A DNA stretch of 5,606 nt from F1-60-MAGs149 sp032119475 (GTDB taxonomy: Bacteria; Actinomycetota; Thermoleophilia; Gaiellales; F1-60-MAGs149): the NCBI GenBank assembly GCA_032119475.1, contig JAUMCA010000155.1, positions 1-5,606 of the forward strand. Direction: 5' to 3'. Of this stretch, positions 1 through 5,439 are shown in pieces (the first letter of the stretch is position 1; each line of letters begins with the position of its first letter). Under the pieces are notes generated by a model. That model was not told where the DNA came from. It saw nothing but the letters and a program-made list of their open reading frames with translations, and ran no database searches. The translations under genes and the position numbers were made by a program.

Positions 1-1106
1 TCGACGCCCTGCTGGGCACGGGAGCGAGCGGTGCACCGCGCGGAGCGGTCGCCGAGGCGATCGCGGCGATCGGCGATGCCGGAGTGCCCGTGGTGGCGCT
101 GGACCTGCCGAGCGGGGTCGACGCCTCAACCGGCGAGATCGCCGGCGCCTGCGTGCACGCCGACGTGACCGTCGCGTTCCACCGACGCAAGCTCGGCCAC
201 CTGATCGCACCCGGGCGCGATGCCTGCGGCGCCGTGGCCGTCGTCCCGATCGGCATTCCCGGGGACGCACCCGAGGGCCCGGCCGCGGTCGCCGTGGCGG
301 ACGGCGCGCGTCTCGTGCCGGCGCGCCACGCGGGCGGCACGAAGTACGACGCCGGCGCGGTGCTCGTGGTCGGCGGGTCGCTCGGCATGGCCGGTGCCCC
401 CGGGCTCGCCGCCGCCGCCGCGCTGCGGGCCGGCGCCGGGGTGGTCCAGTGCCTCGTTCCGGCGGACGTGCAGCCGATGGTCGCCGGATTTCTGCGCGAG
501 ACCATGGTGCGCCCGCTCGCCGTGGAGCGGATCGCGGCATGGTCGGAGCGGGCCGACGCCGTGGTCCTCGGCCCGGGCCTCGGCCGGGAGCCCGACGCCC
601 GCGCGATCGTCGACGCCGCCGTCGCTCTCGACCGTCCGCTCGTGATCGACGCCGACGCCCTGTGGTGGCTGGCCGACGACGCCGGCCACGCCGCGTTGCG
701 CGCGCGCTCGGCGGCGACGGTGATCACGCCCCACGCCGGGGAGGCGGCCCGCCTGCTCGGCACCGACGCCGCGGAGATCGCCGCGCACCGGCTGGAGACG
801 GCGCAGCGTCTCGTCGCCGCCACGGGGTCCGTGGCGCTCCTGAAGGGCGCCGACACCATCGTGATCGACGCTGCCGGCCGCCTCGGCATCCGCGCGCACG
901 ACAGCGCGGATCTCGCGACCGCGGGGTCGGGCGATGTCCTCGCCGGCGTGATCGCGGCGTACCTCGCCCGCGGCCTCGACGCCTGGACGGCCGCGATCGC
1001 GGGGGCGGCGTCGCACGTCGCAGCGGCCCGCGCCGCGGCGGCCGCGCGCCATGGCGGCGCTATCATCGCCGGCGACCTGATCGCGCACCTGCCGGTGTGC
1101 GACTGA
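1..1106 (+). CDS. nnr: Bifunctional NAD(P)H-hydrate epimerase / ADP-dependent NAD(P)H-hydrate dehydratase, 5' end missing
   Basis: Repairs damaged nicotinamide cofactors. The N-terminal YjeF_N domain interconverts R- and S-NAD(P)H hydrates, and the C-terminal ribokinase-like domain dehydrates the S form using ADP (or ATP). The frame is open from base 3 with no start, so the beginning lies outside the window; 367 residues are visible. Visible residues 1-7 (DALLGTG) and 30-43 (VVALDLPSGVDAST) are the end of the epimerase domain, followed by the HADVTVAFHRRKLGH and PIGIP elements. The dehydratase begins near visible residue 114 with KYDAGAVLVVGGS and continues with GPGLG, VIDADAL, ITPHAGEAARLLG, LLKGADTIV and the ATAGSGDVLAG loop, whose Asp (visible residue 311) is the expected catalytic base. 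The GTG at 84 is an internal Val codon inside the epimerase domain, not the start. The CBS gene follows after 14 nt, so the two are probably co-transcribed. Family assignment is firm. The epimerase half is seen only in part, so its completeness cannot be judged. Confidence 0.95.
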   Translation, partial: DALLGTGASGAPRGAVAEAIAAIGDAGVPVVALDLPSGVDASTGEIAGACVHADVTVAFHRRKLGHLIAPGRDACGAVAVVPIGIPGDAPEGPAAVAVADGARLVPARHAGGTKYDAGAVLVVGGSLGMAGAPGLAAAAALRAGAGVVQCLVPADVQPMVAGFLRETMVRPLAVERIAAWSERADAVVLGPGLGREPDARAIVDAAVALDRPLVIDADALWWLADDAGHAALRARSAATVITPHAGEAARLLGTDAAEIAAHRLETAQRLVAATGSVALLKGADTIVIDAAGRLGIRAHDSADLATAGSGDVLAGVIAAYLARGLDAWTAAIAGAASHVAAARAAAAARHGGAIIAGDLIAHLPVCD

Positions 1107-1109
1107 CCC

Positions 1110-1114
1110 GGGAG
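1110..1114 (+). promoter_or_regulatory. Shine-Dalgarno for the CBS-domain gene
   Basis: GGGAG lies 6 nt upstream of the GTG at 1121. It is the only good ribosome-binding site in the 14-nt gap after the nnr stop, and it decides the GTG start over any codon farther upstream in the same open frame. Confidence 0.75.
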
Positions 1115-1120
1115 CCTCCT

Positions 1121-1849
1121 GTGATCGACCGCCCCGTCCGAGAGCTGATGGATTCGACGGCGCCGACCGTCACGCCCGAGACCACGACCAAGGACCTCGT
1201 GCACCTGATGGCGTCGGCGTCGCTGGACGGCGTCGCGGTCGTGGACGCCGCCGGTGCGGTGGTCGGGATCGTGACGGCGCAGGACCTCCTGTTCCAGGAG
1301 GTCGAGACGGACGAGAGCGGGTCGACGTACGCGCTCCCGCTGCTCGACTGGCTGGTGCAGATCCCCGCACTGGCCGAATTCGACCGCAACTACGAGAAGG
1401 CGTTCGCCGTCACCGTGTCGGATCTGATGAGCGCCGACGTCGAGACGGCGGCACCGAGCGACACGCTCCACGAGGCCGCGAAGCGGATGGCGCACGAGGG
1501 CGTCTCCCGGCTGCCGGTCGTCGAGAACGGCCGCTACGTCGGCATGGTGACGCGCGGTCACGTCGTGGCGGCGCTGGACCGTTACGAGTTCGGCGGCGGC
1601 GCCGGCTGGCGATGGCGGCTCCGCGCAGCCTGGTCGCGATCGACCCGGCGGCGATCGCCGCGAACGTCCGACGCCTCGCCGGCCGTGCCGGCGACGCCGA
1701 GGTCTGGGCCGTGGTCAAGGCTGACGGCTACGGCCACGGTGCGCCGATCGCCGCGCGCGCAGCGGTCGCCGGTGGCGCCACCCGCCTGTGCGTGGCGACG
1801 CTCGGCGAGGCCGTCGAGGTGCGGTCCGCCGTCGCCGATGTCCCCCTGA
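1121..1849 (+). CDS. Tandem CBS-domain protein with open frame running into alr
   Basis: Two CBS motifs form one Bateman module, which in this family usually binds adenine nucleotides or related ligands and regulates a partner; the ligand and partner here are unknown. CBS1 spans about residues 3-60 (VRELM, DGVAVVDAAGAVVGIVTAQDLL). A linker (61-97) contains an aromatic/acidic stretch (PLLDWLVQ, FDRNYEKAF), and CBS2 spans about 98-153 (VSDLM, SRLPVVENGRYVGMVTRGHV). GTG 1121 is chosen because it has a Shine-Dalgarno and places the first CBS motif at the N-terminus; the same frame is open far upstream inside nnr only as a shadow. The CBS fold is complete by about residue 155, yet no stop occurs until TGA 1847-1849. 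This gives 242 residues, of which about 79 lie over alr and are Arg/Ser/Pro/Ala-rich without recognisable structure. The CBS identity is firm and the C-terminus is uncertain. Its position between nnr and alr suggests a shared transcript, not a proven shared role. Confidence 0.85.
   Translation: MIDRPVRELMDSTAPTVTPETTTKDLVHLMASASLDGVAVVDAAGAVVGIVTAQDLLFQEVETDESGSTYALPLLDWLVQIPALAEFDRNYEKAFAVTVSDLMSADVETAAPSDTLHEAAKRMAHEGVSRLPVVENGRYVGMVTRGHVVAALDRYEFGGGAGWRWRLRAAWSRSTRRRSPRTSDASPAVPATPRSGPWSRLTATATVRRSPRAQRSPVAPPACAWRRSARPSRCGPPSPMSP
1612..1849 (+). other. Out-of-frame overlap of the CBS reading frame with alr
   Basis: The alr ATG at 1612 begins at the third base of CBS codon 164. From there both frames stay open together for 238 nt, until the CBS TGA at 1847-1849. 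The CBS-frame product here is rich in R, S, P, A and T, as expected for a non-selected alternative frame of GC-rich coding DNA. The alr frame carries the conserved PLP-lysine motif in the same bases. The overlap is a direct observation. Whether the tail is translated, is an accident of lost stop codons, or reflects a sequence error upstream of 1612 cannot be settled here. Confidence 0.7.
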
Positions 1850-2715
1850 TCGTGCTGTCGCCGCTGGCGCCGGGGGAGGAGGCGGCCTGCCGCGATCTCG
1901 GCCGTTGTGCTGCGGTGATCTCGACACCGGACGGCTGGGAGCGGGCGCGTGACCTCGCCGATCTCGACGTGCACGTGAAGGCGGACACCGGCATGGGGCG
2001 CTGGGGCCTCGCGCCCGACACGGCGCTCGCCGTCGGCCGTGCGCTGGCGGAGGGCCCCCGCCCGGAGCGCCTGCAGGGGCTGATGAGCCACCTCGCCACC
2101 GCCGACGAGGACGACCGATCCTTCGTGGATGCCCAGGCCGACGCGTTCCGCACCCTCGCAGCGGCGTTCCCGGCCTGCCCGCGCCATCTGGCCAATTCCG
2201 CGGCGACGCTGCGCCACCCCGAGCTCGCGTTCGACGCCGTGCGCCCCGGCCTCGCCATCTACGGGCTGGACCCGATGAACGCCGACGGCGCCGCCCACGG
2301 GCTGACCCCCGCACTGCGTTGGACGAGCGTCGTGCGCGGCATCCGCGACCTCGCTCCCGGCGCGTCGTCGGGCTACGGGCGCCGCCTGCTCGCCGAGCGG
2401 CCGTGCCGCGTCGCGCTGGTCCCGGTCGGCTACGCGGACGGCTATCCGCGCACGCTGTCCGGCGTCTCCGACGTGCTGATCCACGGGCACCGGTGCCGGG
2501 TTGCGGCGACCGTCTCGATGGACCAGCTCGGCGTGCTCCTGCCCGATGACCTGGCCGTGGAGGTGGGGGACCCGGTGGTCCTGCTCGGTGCCGACGGCGA
2601 CGAGCGCGTGACGGCGGAGGAGCTCGCGCGTGGCTGCGGCTCCATCGCGTACGATATCACCTGCCGCGTGCGCAGCGCCCCGACGCGCGCCGAACGACGG
2701 GAGGTCGGGGCGTGA
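1612..2715 (+). CDS. alr: Alanine racemase
   Basis: PLP-dependent cytoplasmic enzyme that converts L-alanine to D-alanine for peptidoglycan. At 367 residues it has normal family length. The N-terminal TIM-barrel carries WAVVKADGYGHGA, with K36 as the PLP-binding lysine and Y40 nearby. HVKADTGMGRWG (121-132) contains K123, matching the usually carbamylated lysine, and R130. NSAA (195-198) and AVRPGLAIYG (209-218) contribute cofactor contacts. In the C-terminal beta domain SSGYGRR supplies Y255, the second catalytic base; VGYADGYPR (272-280) and SMDQLGV (302-308) are typical, and the family-type end YDITCRVR is present. ATG 1612 is chosen because it places the first conserved strand (SLVAID) at residues 6-11, the usual spacing. 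No convincing Shine-Dalgarno precedes it and it lies inside the still-open CBS frame, so its initiation may depend on upstream translation. It ends in a 4-nt GTGA overlap with the next gene. Function is clear; whether it is biosynthetic or catabolic cannot be read from sequence, though the neighbourhood favours a housekeeping role. Confidence 0.96.
   Translation: MAAPRSLVAIDPAAIAANVRRLAGRAGDAEVWAVVKADGYGHGAPIAARAAVAGGATRLCVATLGEAVEVRSAVADVPLIVLSPLAPGEEAACRDLGRCAAVISTPDGWERARDLADLDVHVKADTGMGRWGLAPDTALAVGRALAEGPRPERLQGLMSHLATADEDDRSFVDAQADAFRTLAAAFPACPRHLANSAATLRHPELAFDAVRPGLAIYGLDPMNADGAAHGLTPALRWTSVVRGIRDLAPGASSGYGRRLLAERPCRVALVPVGYADGYPRTLSGVSDVLIHGHRCRVAATVSMDQLGVLLPDDLAVEVGDPVVLLGADGDERVTAEELARGCGSIAYDITCRVRSAPTRAERREVGA
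2699..2704 (+). promoter_or_regulatory. Shine-Dalgarno for the nucleotidyltransferase gene, inside the alr 3' end
   Basis: GGGAGG lies 7 nt before GTG 2712. It fixes the start of the next gene at the GTGA overlap with the alr stop and supports translational coupling of the two genes. Confidence 0.8.
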
Positions 2716-4118
2716 CGGCGCTCGACCCGCTGCTGACCGGAGCGCTCGAGCCGGTGCGCGCCGCCTTCCCGGACGACGGCGGGATCTGGCTGGTCGGCGG
2801 TGCGGTGCGGGACGTGCTGATGGGCCGGCCGCTCGCGGACTGGGACCTCGTCACCACGGGCGATCCCGAGGCGACGGCGCGTCGCTGTGCGCGGCAGCTC
2901 GACGCGCCCGTCTTCCCGCTGTCCGAGCGGCACGGCACCTGGCGCGTCGTCGCCGGCGACCGCGAGATCGACGTCACCGGCGCGCCCGACGGGATCCCGG
3001 CCGACCTCGCGCGCCGCGATTTCACCGTCAACGCGATCGCCGTGCGTCTCGCCGACGCCACGCTGGAGGCCGTGCCCGGCGCGCTCGACGACGTCGCCGG
3101 CGCGACGCTCCGGCTCGTGTCCGACGATGCGTTCCGCGACGACCCGCTGCGCCTGCTCCGCCTCGTGCGCCTCGCGGCCGAGCTGGACCTCGTGGTGGAG
3201 GATGGCACCGCCGTCGCGGCACGGCGCGACGCCGCGCTGGCCGCCGATCCGGCGGGCGAGCGCCAGCGCGTCGAGCTCGAGCGGATGCTGGCTTCGCGCG
3301 ATCCGGTCGACGCGCTGCGCATGCTCGACGACCTCGACCTGCTCGCCGTCGTCCTGCCGGAGGTGAAGGCGCTGGAGGGGGTCATCCAGAACCGGTACCA
3401 CCATCTGGACGTGCTCGACCACACGCTGCAGGTGCTCGACGCGGCCTGCGACCTCGTCGACGAGCCGGGCTTCGCGTTCGGCGATCTGGGCGATGACGTG
3501 GCGGCGGCGCTGCGCGCGCCGCTCGACGGCGACGCGGACGTCGCCGCCGCCGTGCGCTGGGGCGCCCTGCTCCACGACATCGCCAAGCCCCTGACGCGGA
3601 CGACGTTCGACGACGGCCACATCGGCTTCCCCGGCCACGCGCAGCAGGGCGCCGACATGGCCGTGGCCATCCTCGGTCGACTGCGCGCCAGCGCGGCGCT
3701 CCAGCGCTGCACGGCCGTGGTCGTGCGCGAGCACCTCCGCTTGGGCTTCATGGTCGGGCGCGACGGCATCGGCGCACGCGAGGTGCATCGCTACCGCGTC
3801 GCGACGGACCCGTACGGCATTCCCGCGGTGATCGTGTCGCTGGCGGACCGCTGGGCCACCCGCGGCGTTCGCGCCCGGCAGCGCTGGATCCGCCGACACG
3901 AGGAGACCGCGCGCGTGCTCGTCCGCGGACTGCTCGCCGCGCCGTCGCCGCCGCTGATCCGCGGCGACGAGCTGGCCGACGCGCTGGGGATCCCGCTGGG
4001 CCCCGCGATCGGCGACCTGCTCGCCGGCATCGCCGAGGAGCACGCCGCCGGCTCGGTGACGACCGCGGACGCCGCGATCGCCTTCGCCCGCGCGCACCGG
4101 GCCGAGGCGGGCGGGTAG
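2712..4118 (+). CDS. CCA-adding-type tRNA nucleotidyltransferase with HD domain
   Basis: Class II nucleotidyltransferase of the CCA-adding/poly(A) polymerase superfamily, probably building or repairing the tRNA 3' CCA end. In the 468-residue product the head domain shows IWLVGGAVRDVLMGRP (25-40), the catalytic DWD acidic pair D43/D45, RRDFTVNAIAV (101-111), and RDDPLRLLRLVRLAAELDL (142-160). A motif-D-like segment GERQRVELERML (182-193) follows. An HD domain follows: DHTL with H237, LLHDIAKP with H288/D289, GHAQQGA with H309, EHLRLG with H341, and a later D379 in SLADR. The tail GDELADALGIPLGPAIGDLL resembles the C-terminal body of bacterial CCA-adding enzymes. GTG 2712 has a strong Shine-Dalgarno and overlaps the alr stop by 4 nt. 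A run of acidic and Ala residues (about 255-280) lengthens the segment between the first HD histidine and the HD pair. CCA-adding, A-adding-only or poly(A) polymerase activity cannot be separated by eye, so no gene symbol is given. Confidence 0.88.
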   Translation: MTALDPLLTGALEPVRAAFPDDGGIWLVGGAVRDVLMGRPLADWDLVTTGDPEATARRCARQLDAPVFPLSERHGTWRVVAGDREIDVTGAPDGIPADLARRDFTVNAIAVRLADATLEAVPGALDDVAGATLRLVSDDAFRDDPLRLLRLVRLAAELDLVVEDGTAVAARRDAALAADPAGERQRVELERMLASRDPVDALRMLDDLDLLAVVLPEVKALEGVIQNRYHHLDVLDHTLQVLDAACDLVDEPGFAFGDLGDDVAAALRAPLDGDADVAAAVRWGALLHDIAKPLTRTTFDDGHIGFPGHAQQGADMAVAILGRLRASAALQRCTAVVVREHLRLGFMVGRDGIGAREVHRYRVATDPYGIPAVIVSLADRWATRGVRARQRWIRRHEETARVLVRGLLAAPSPPLIRGDELADALGIPLGPAIGDLLAGIAEEHAAGSVTTADAAIAFARAHRAEAGG

Positions 4119-4121
4119 GCT
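4116..4121 (+). promoter_or_regulatory. Probable -10 box of a leaderless promoter for the rhodanese gene
   Basis: TAGGCT (TANNNT type) begins on the stop codon of the nucleotidyltransferase gene and ends 7 nt before the ATG at 4129. That is the distance expected if transcription starts at the A of the start codon. No Shine-Dalgarno lies at a usable spacing, which supports a leaderless mRNA. No clear -35 hexamer is seen. The box matches the one before mreC (4487-4492). Confidence 0.55.
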
Positions 4122-4128
4122 GCAGCGC

Positions 4129-4452
4129 ATGAGCGAGGTCGACGACCTGCCGCCCGTCGAGGTGGACGCGCTGCGCGCAGCCGGGGCGCTGCTCGTGGAC
4201 GTCCGCGAGGCCGACGAGTGGGATGCCGGTCGCATTCCGGGGACCACGCACCTGCCGCTCAGCGAGCTGCCGCAGCGCTGGCGGGAGCTGCCGGAGGCGG
4301 AGCGCACCGTGTTCATCTGCCGCTCCGGCGGCCGCTCGATGGCCGCGGCCGAGGCGTTCGCCGCGGCGGGACGGCCGGAGTGCGCGAACCTGATGGGCGG
4401 CGTGGCCGCCTGGGCGCAGGCGGGTCTGCCGTTCGACGGCACCGTGGCCTGA
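4129..4452 (+). CDS. Single-domain rhodanese-like sulfurtransferase
   Basis: Small cytoplasmic protein of 107 residues, the usual size for a one-domain rhodanese of the GlpE/PspE type. It would carry sulfur as a persulfide on the active-site cysteine. LLVDVREADEWDAGRIPGTTHLPL (21-44) is the conserved first half of the fold, with the DVRE and GRIPG elements. The active-site loop is CRSGGRS with C64, a basic six-residue loop of sulfurtransferase type, and not the longer loop of the Cdc25 phosphatase class. NLMGGVAAWAQAGLP closes the domain. There is no signal peptide or membrane segment. ATG 4129 is the only sensible start and has a -10-like box directly before it instead of a ribosome-binding site. 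It follows the nucleotidyltransferase stop by 10 nt. The physiological sulfur donor and acceptor are unknown; a role in tRNA thiolation or cyanide/thiosulfate chemistry would be speculation. Confidence 0.93.
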   Translation: MSEVDDLPPVEVDALRAAGALLVDVREADEWDAGRIPGTTHLPLSELPQRWRELPEAERTVFICRSGGRSMAAAEAFAAAGRPECANLMGGVAAWAQAGLPFDGTVA

Positions 4453-4486
4453 GACCCGTCCCACCGTCCCGTTGAGCGCTCGGCGG

Positions 4487-4492
4487 TAGACT
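4487..4492 (+). promoter_or_regulatory. Probable -10 box of a leaderless promoter for mreC
   Basis: TAGACT ends 5 nt before the mreC ATG at 4498 and is preceded by CGG, much like the box before the rhodanese gene. No Shine-Dalgarno occurs in the 45-nt gap after the rhodanese stop. A TTGAGC at 4472-4477 resembles a -35 hexamer, but the 9-nt gap to the -10 is far too short for a standard sigma-70-type promoter, so it is not counted as one. Confidence 0.55.
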
Positions 4493-4497
4493 TCGCC

Positions 4498-5439
4498 ATG
4501 TTCCGGCACGGCGTCACGCCGCGCCCGAGCGCACGACGGATGCCCGCAGCAGCCCGAACCAGAATCCATCGCCGGATCATCCCGGTCGTGCTCGTGGTGG
4601 CCGCGATCGCACTCGTGACGCTGTCGATCCGCGCCGAATCGCAGGTCGCCGGGCCGCAGGGCGAGGCGGCCGATCGCACCGTGGTCGTCCAGGAGGCAGC
4701 CGGTCGCATCACGCAGCCGGTGCGGGACCTCGTGGCGTGGTTCGGCGACCTGCGCAGCGCGCGCACCGAGCGCGACCGCCTGGCCGCGGAGAACGCGGTG
4801 CTCCGGGCCGACCTCGCGGCCGCGCAGGTCGAGGTGCAGGACGCGGAGGAGCTGCGCGGCCTCGTGGGCTACGTGCGCTCGCCCGCCTTCCCGCGCAGCC
4901 AGGACTACGTTCCCCGTGGTGCCCGCGTCGTCGGCCGCTCGCCGTCGCTGACCGCCAGCTCGGTGATCGTGGACGCCGGGGAGCGCCGCGGCGTGCGCGT
5001 CGGCGATCCGGTGCTGGCCGGCGTATCGACGAGCGTCGACATCGGCGGCGCGGCGCTGATCGGCCGCGTCGAGAGCGTCACGGACGAGACGGCGCGCGTG
5101 GCGCTCCTGTCGAACGAGGCCGTCGCCGTCGGCGCGGCCGTCGCCGGCCGACGCGGCGCGGACGGCATCCTGCAGCCGAGCGCCGCGGATCCGAGCGTCC
5201 TCGTACTCGGCTTCGTGCCCCGATCCAGCGTCGTGAAACCCGGCGACCGCGTCATCACGAGCGGCTTCGTCGACACGGCGGGCGGGCTCGGCTCGGCCTA
5301 CCCGCGCGGTCTGCCGATCGGCGTGGTCAGCGAGGCCCGCCAGAGCGACCAGGACACCTACAAGAGCGTGCTCGTCGTCCCGTGGGTCGAGCTCGGCTCG
5401 TTCGCGAACGTGGTGGTGCTGACGGAGGCGGGTTCGTGA
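4498..5439 (+). CDS. mreC: Rod shape-determining protein MreC
   Basis: Membrane-anchored scaffold of the elongasome that links MreB filaments to the peptidoglycan synthases RodA/PBP2 in rod-shaped cells. At 313 residues it is a usual length. A short basic cytoplasmic N-terminus (RR at 13-14 and 25-26) precedes one transmembrane segment at about 27-44 (IIPVVLVVAAIALVTLSI). A coiled coil follows at about 84-118 (TERDRLAAENAVLRADLAA), then the two beta domains: SSVIVDAGERRGVRVGDPVL, ALIGRVESVT, VALLSNEAVAVGAAV and the signature YPRGLPIGVV (268-277). ATG 4498 gives the expected short cytoplasmic tail and sits behind a -10-like box; an internal ATG at residue 15 is possible but less likely. The 3' end overlaps the next gene by GTGA, as expected for an mreCD pair. 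mreB is not in the window. In the family MreC acts on the extracytoplasmic side as a self-associating scaffold. Confidence 0.94.
   Translation: MFRHGVTPRPSARRMPAAARTRIHRRIIPVVLVVAAIALVTLSIRAESQVAGPQGEAADRTVVVQEAAGRITQPVRDLVAWFGDLRSARTERDRLAAENAVLRADLAAAQVEVQDAEELRGLVGYVRSPAFPRSQDYVPRGARVVGRSPSLTASSVIVDAGERRGVRVGDPVLAGVSTSVDIGGAALIGRVESVTDETARVALLSNEAVAVGAAVAGRRGADGILQPSAADPSVLVLGFVPRSSVVKPGDRVITSGFVDTAGGLGSAYPRGLPIGVVSEARQSDQDTYKSVLVVPWVELGSFANVVVLTEAGS
5424..5428 (+). promoter_or_regulatory. Shine-Dalgarno for the gene after mreC
   Basis: GGAGG lies inside the last codons of mreC, 7 nt before GTG 5436. It is the strongest evidence that the next gene starts at the GTGA overlap, since no other in-frame start codon occurs before its membrane segment. 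Confidence 0.8.

Noticed and set aside
1061..1066. TATCAT, a good -10-like hexamer 54 nt before the CBS start
   Set aside because: It falls on Ile codons of the conserved nnr C-terminus (AIIAGDL), has no -35 partner at 16-18 nt, and is too far from the GTG for the leaderless layout seen elsewhere; the CBS gene has its own Shine-Dalgarno and likely shares the nnr transcript.
126..1088. 320-codon - strand open frame opposite nnr
   Set aside because: Its translation is Arg/Gly/Asp-rich without motifs, while the opposite strand carries every Nnr motif; a composition shadow.
449..1120. Upstream part of the open frame that contains the CBS protein
   Set aside because: Before the Shine-Dalgarno-supported GTG 1121 this frame is an Arg-rich out-of-frame reading of nnr; not taken as an N-terminal extension.
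2650..2655. TACGAT as a possible promoter element before the nucleotidyltransferase gene
   Set aside because: It encodes the conserved alr C-terminal AYDIT segment and lacks a -35 partner; tight GTGA coupling makes a separate promoter unnecessary.
4472..4492. TTGAGC plus TAGACT as a classical sigma-70-type promoter
   Set aside because: The spacer is only 9 nt; a 16-18 nt spacer would be needed. Only the -10 box is retained.
4453..4497. Possible transcription terminator between the rhodanese and mreC genes
   Set aside because: Only an 8-bp palindrome without a loop and without a T-run is present; this is not an intrinsic terminator.
2442..4766. Very long open frame on the - strand (774 codons) spanning alr, the nucleotidyltransferase, the rhodanese and the mreC start
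   Set aside because: It is the antisense shadow of well-supported + strand genes. GC-rich DNA has few stops in such frames, and the translation is Arg/Ala/Val/Gly-rich with no recognisable domain and crosses several real gene boundaries.
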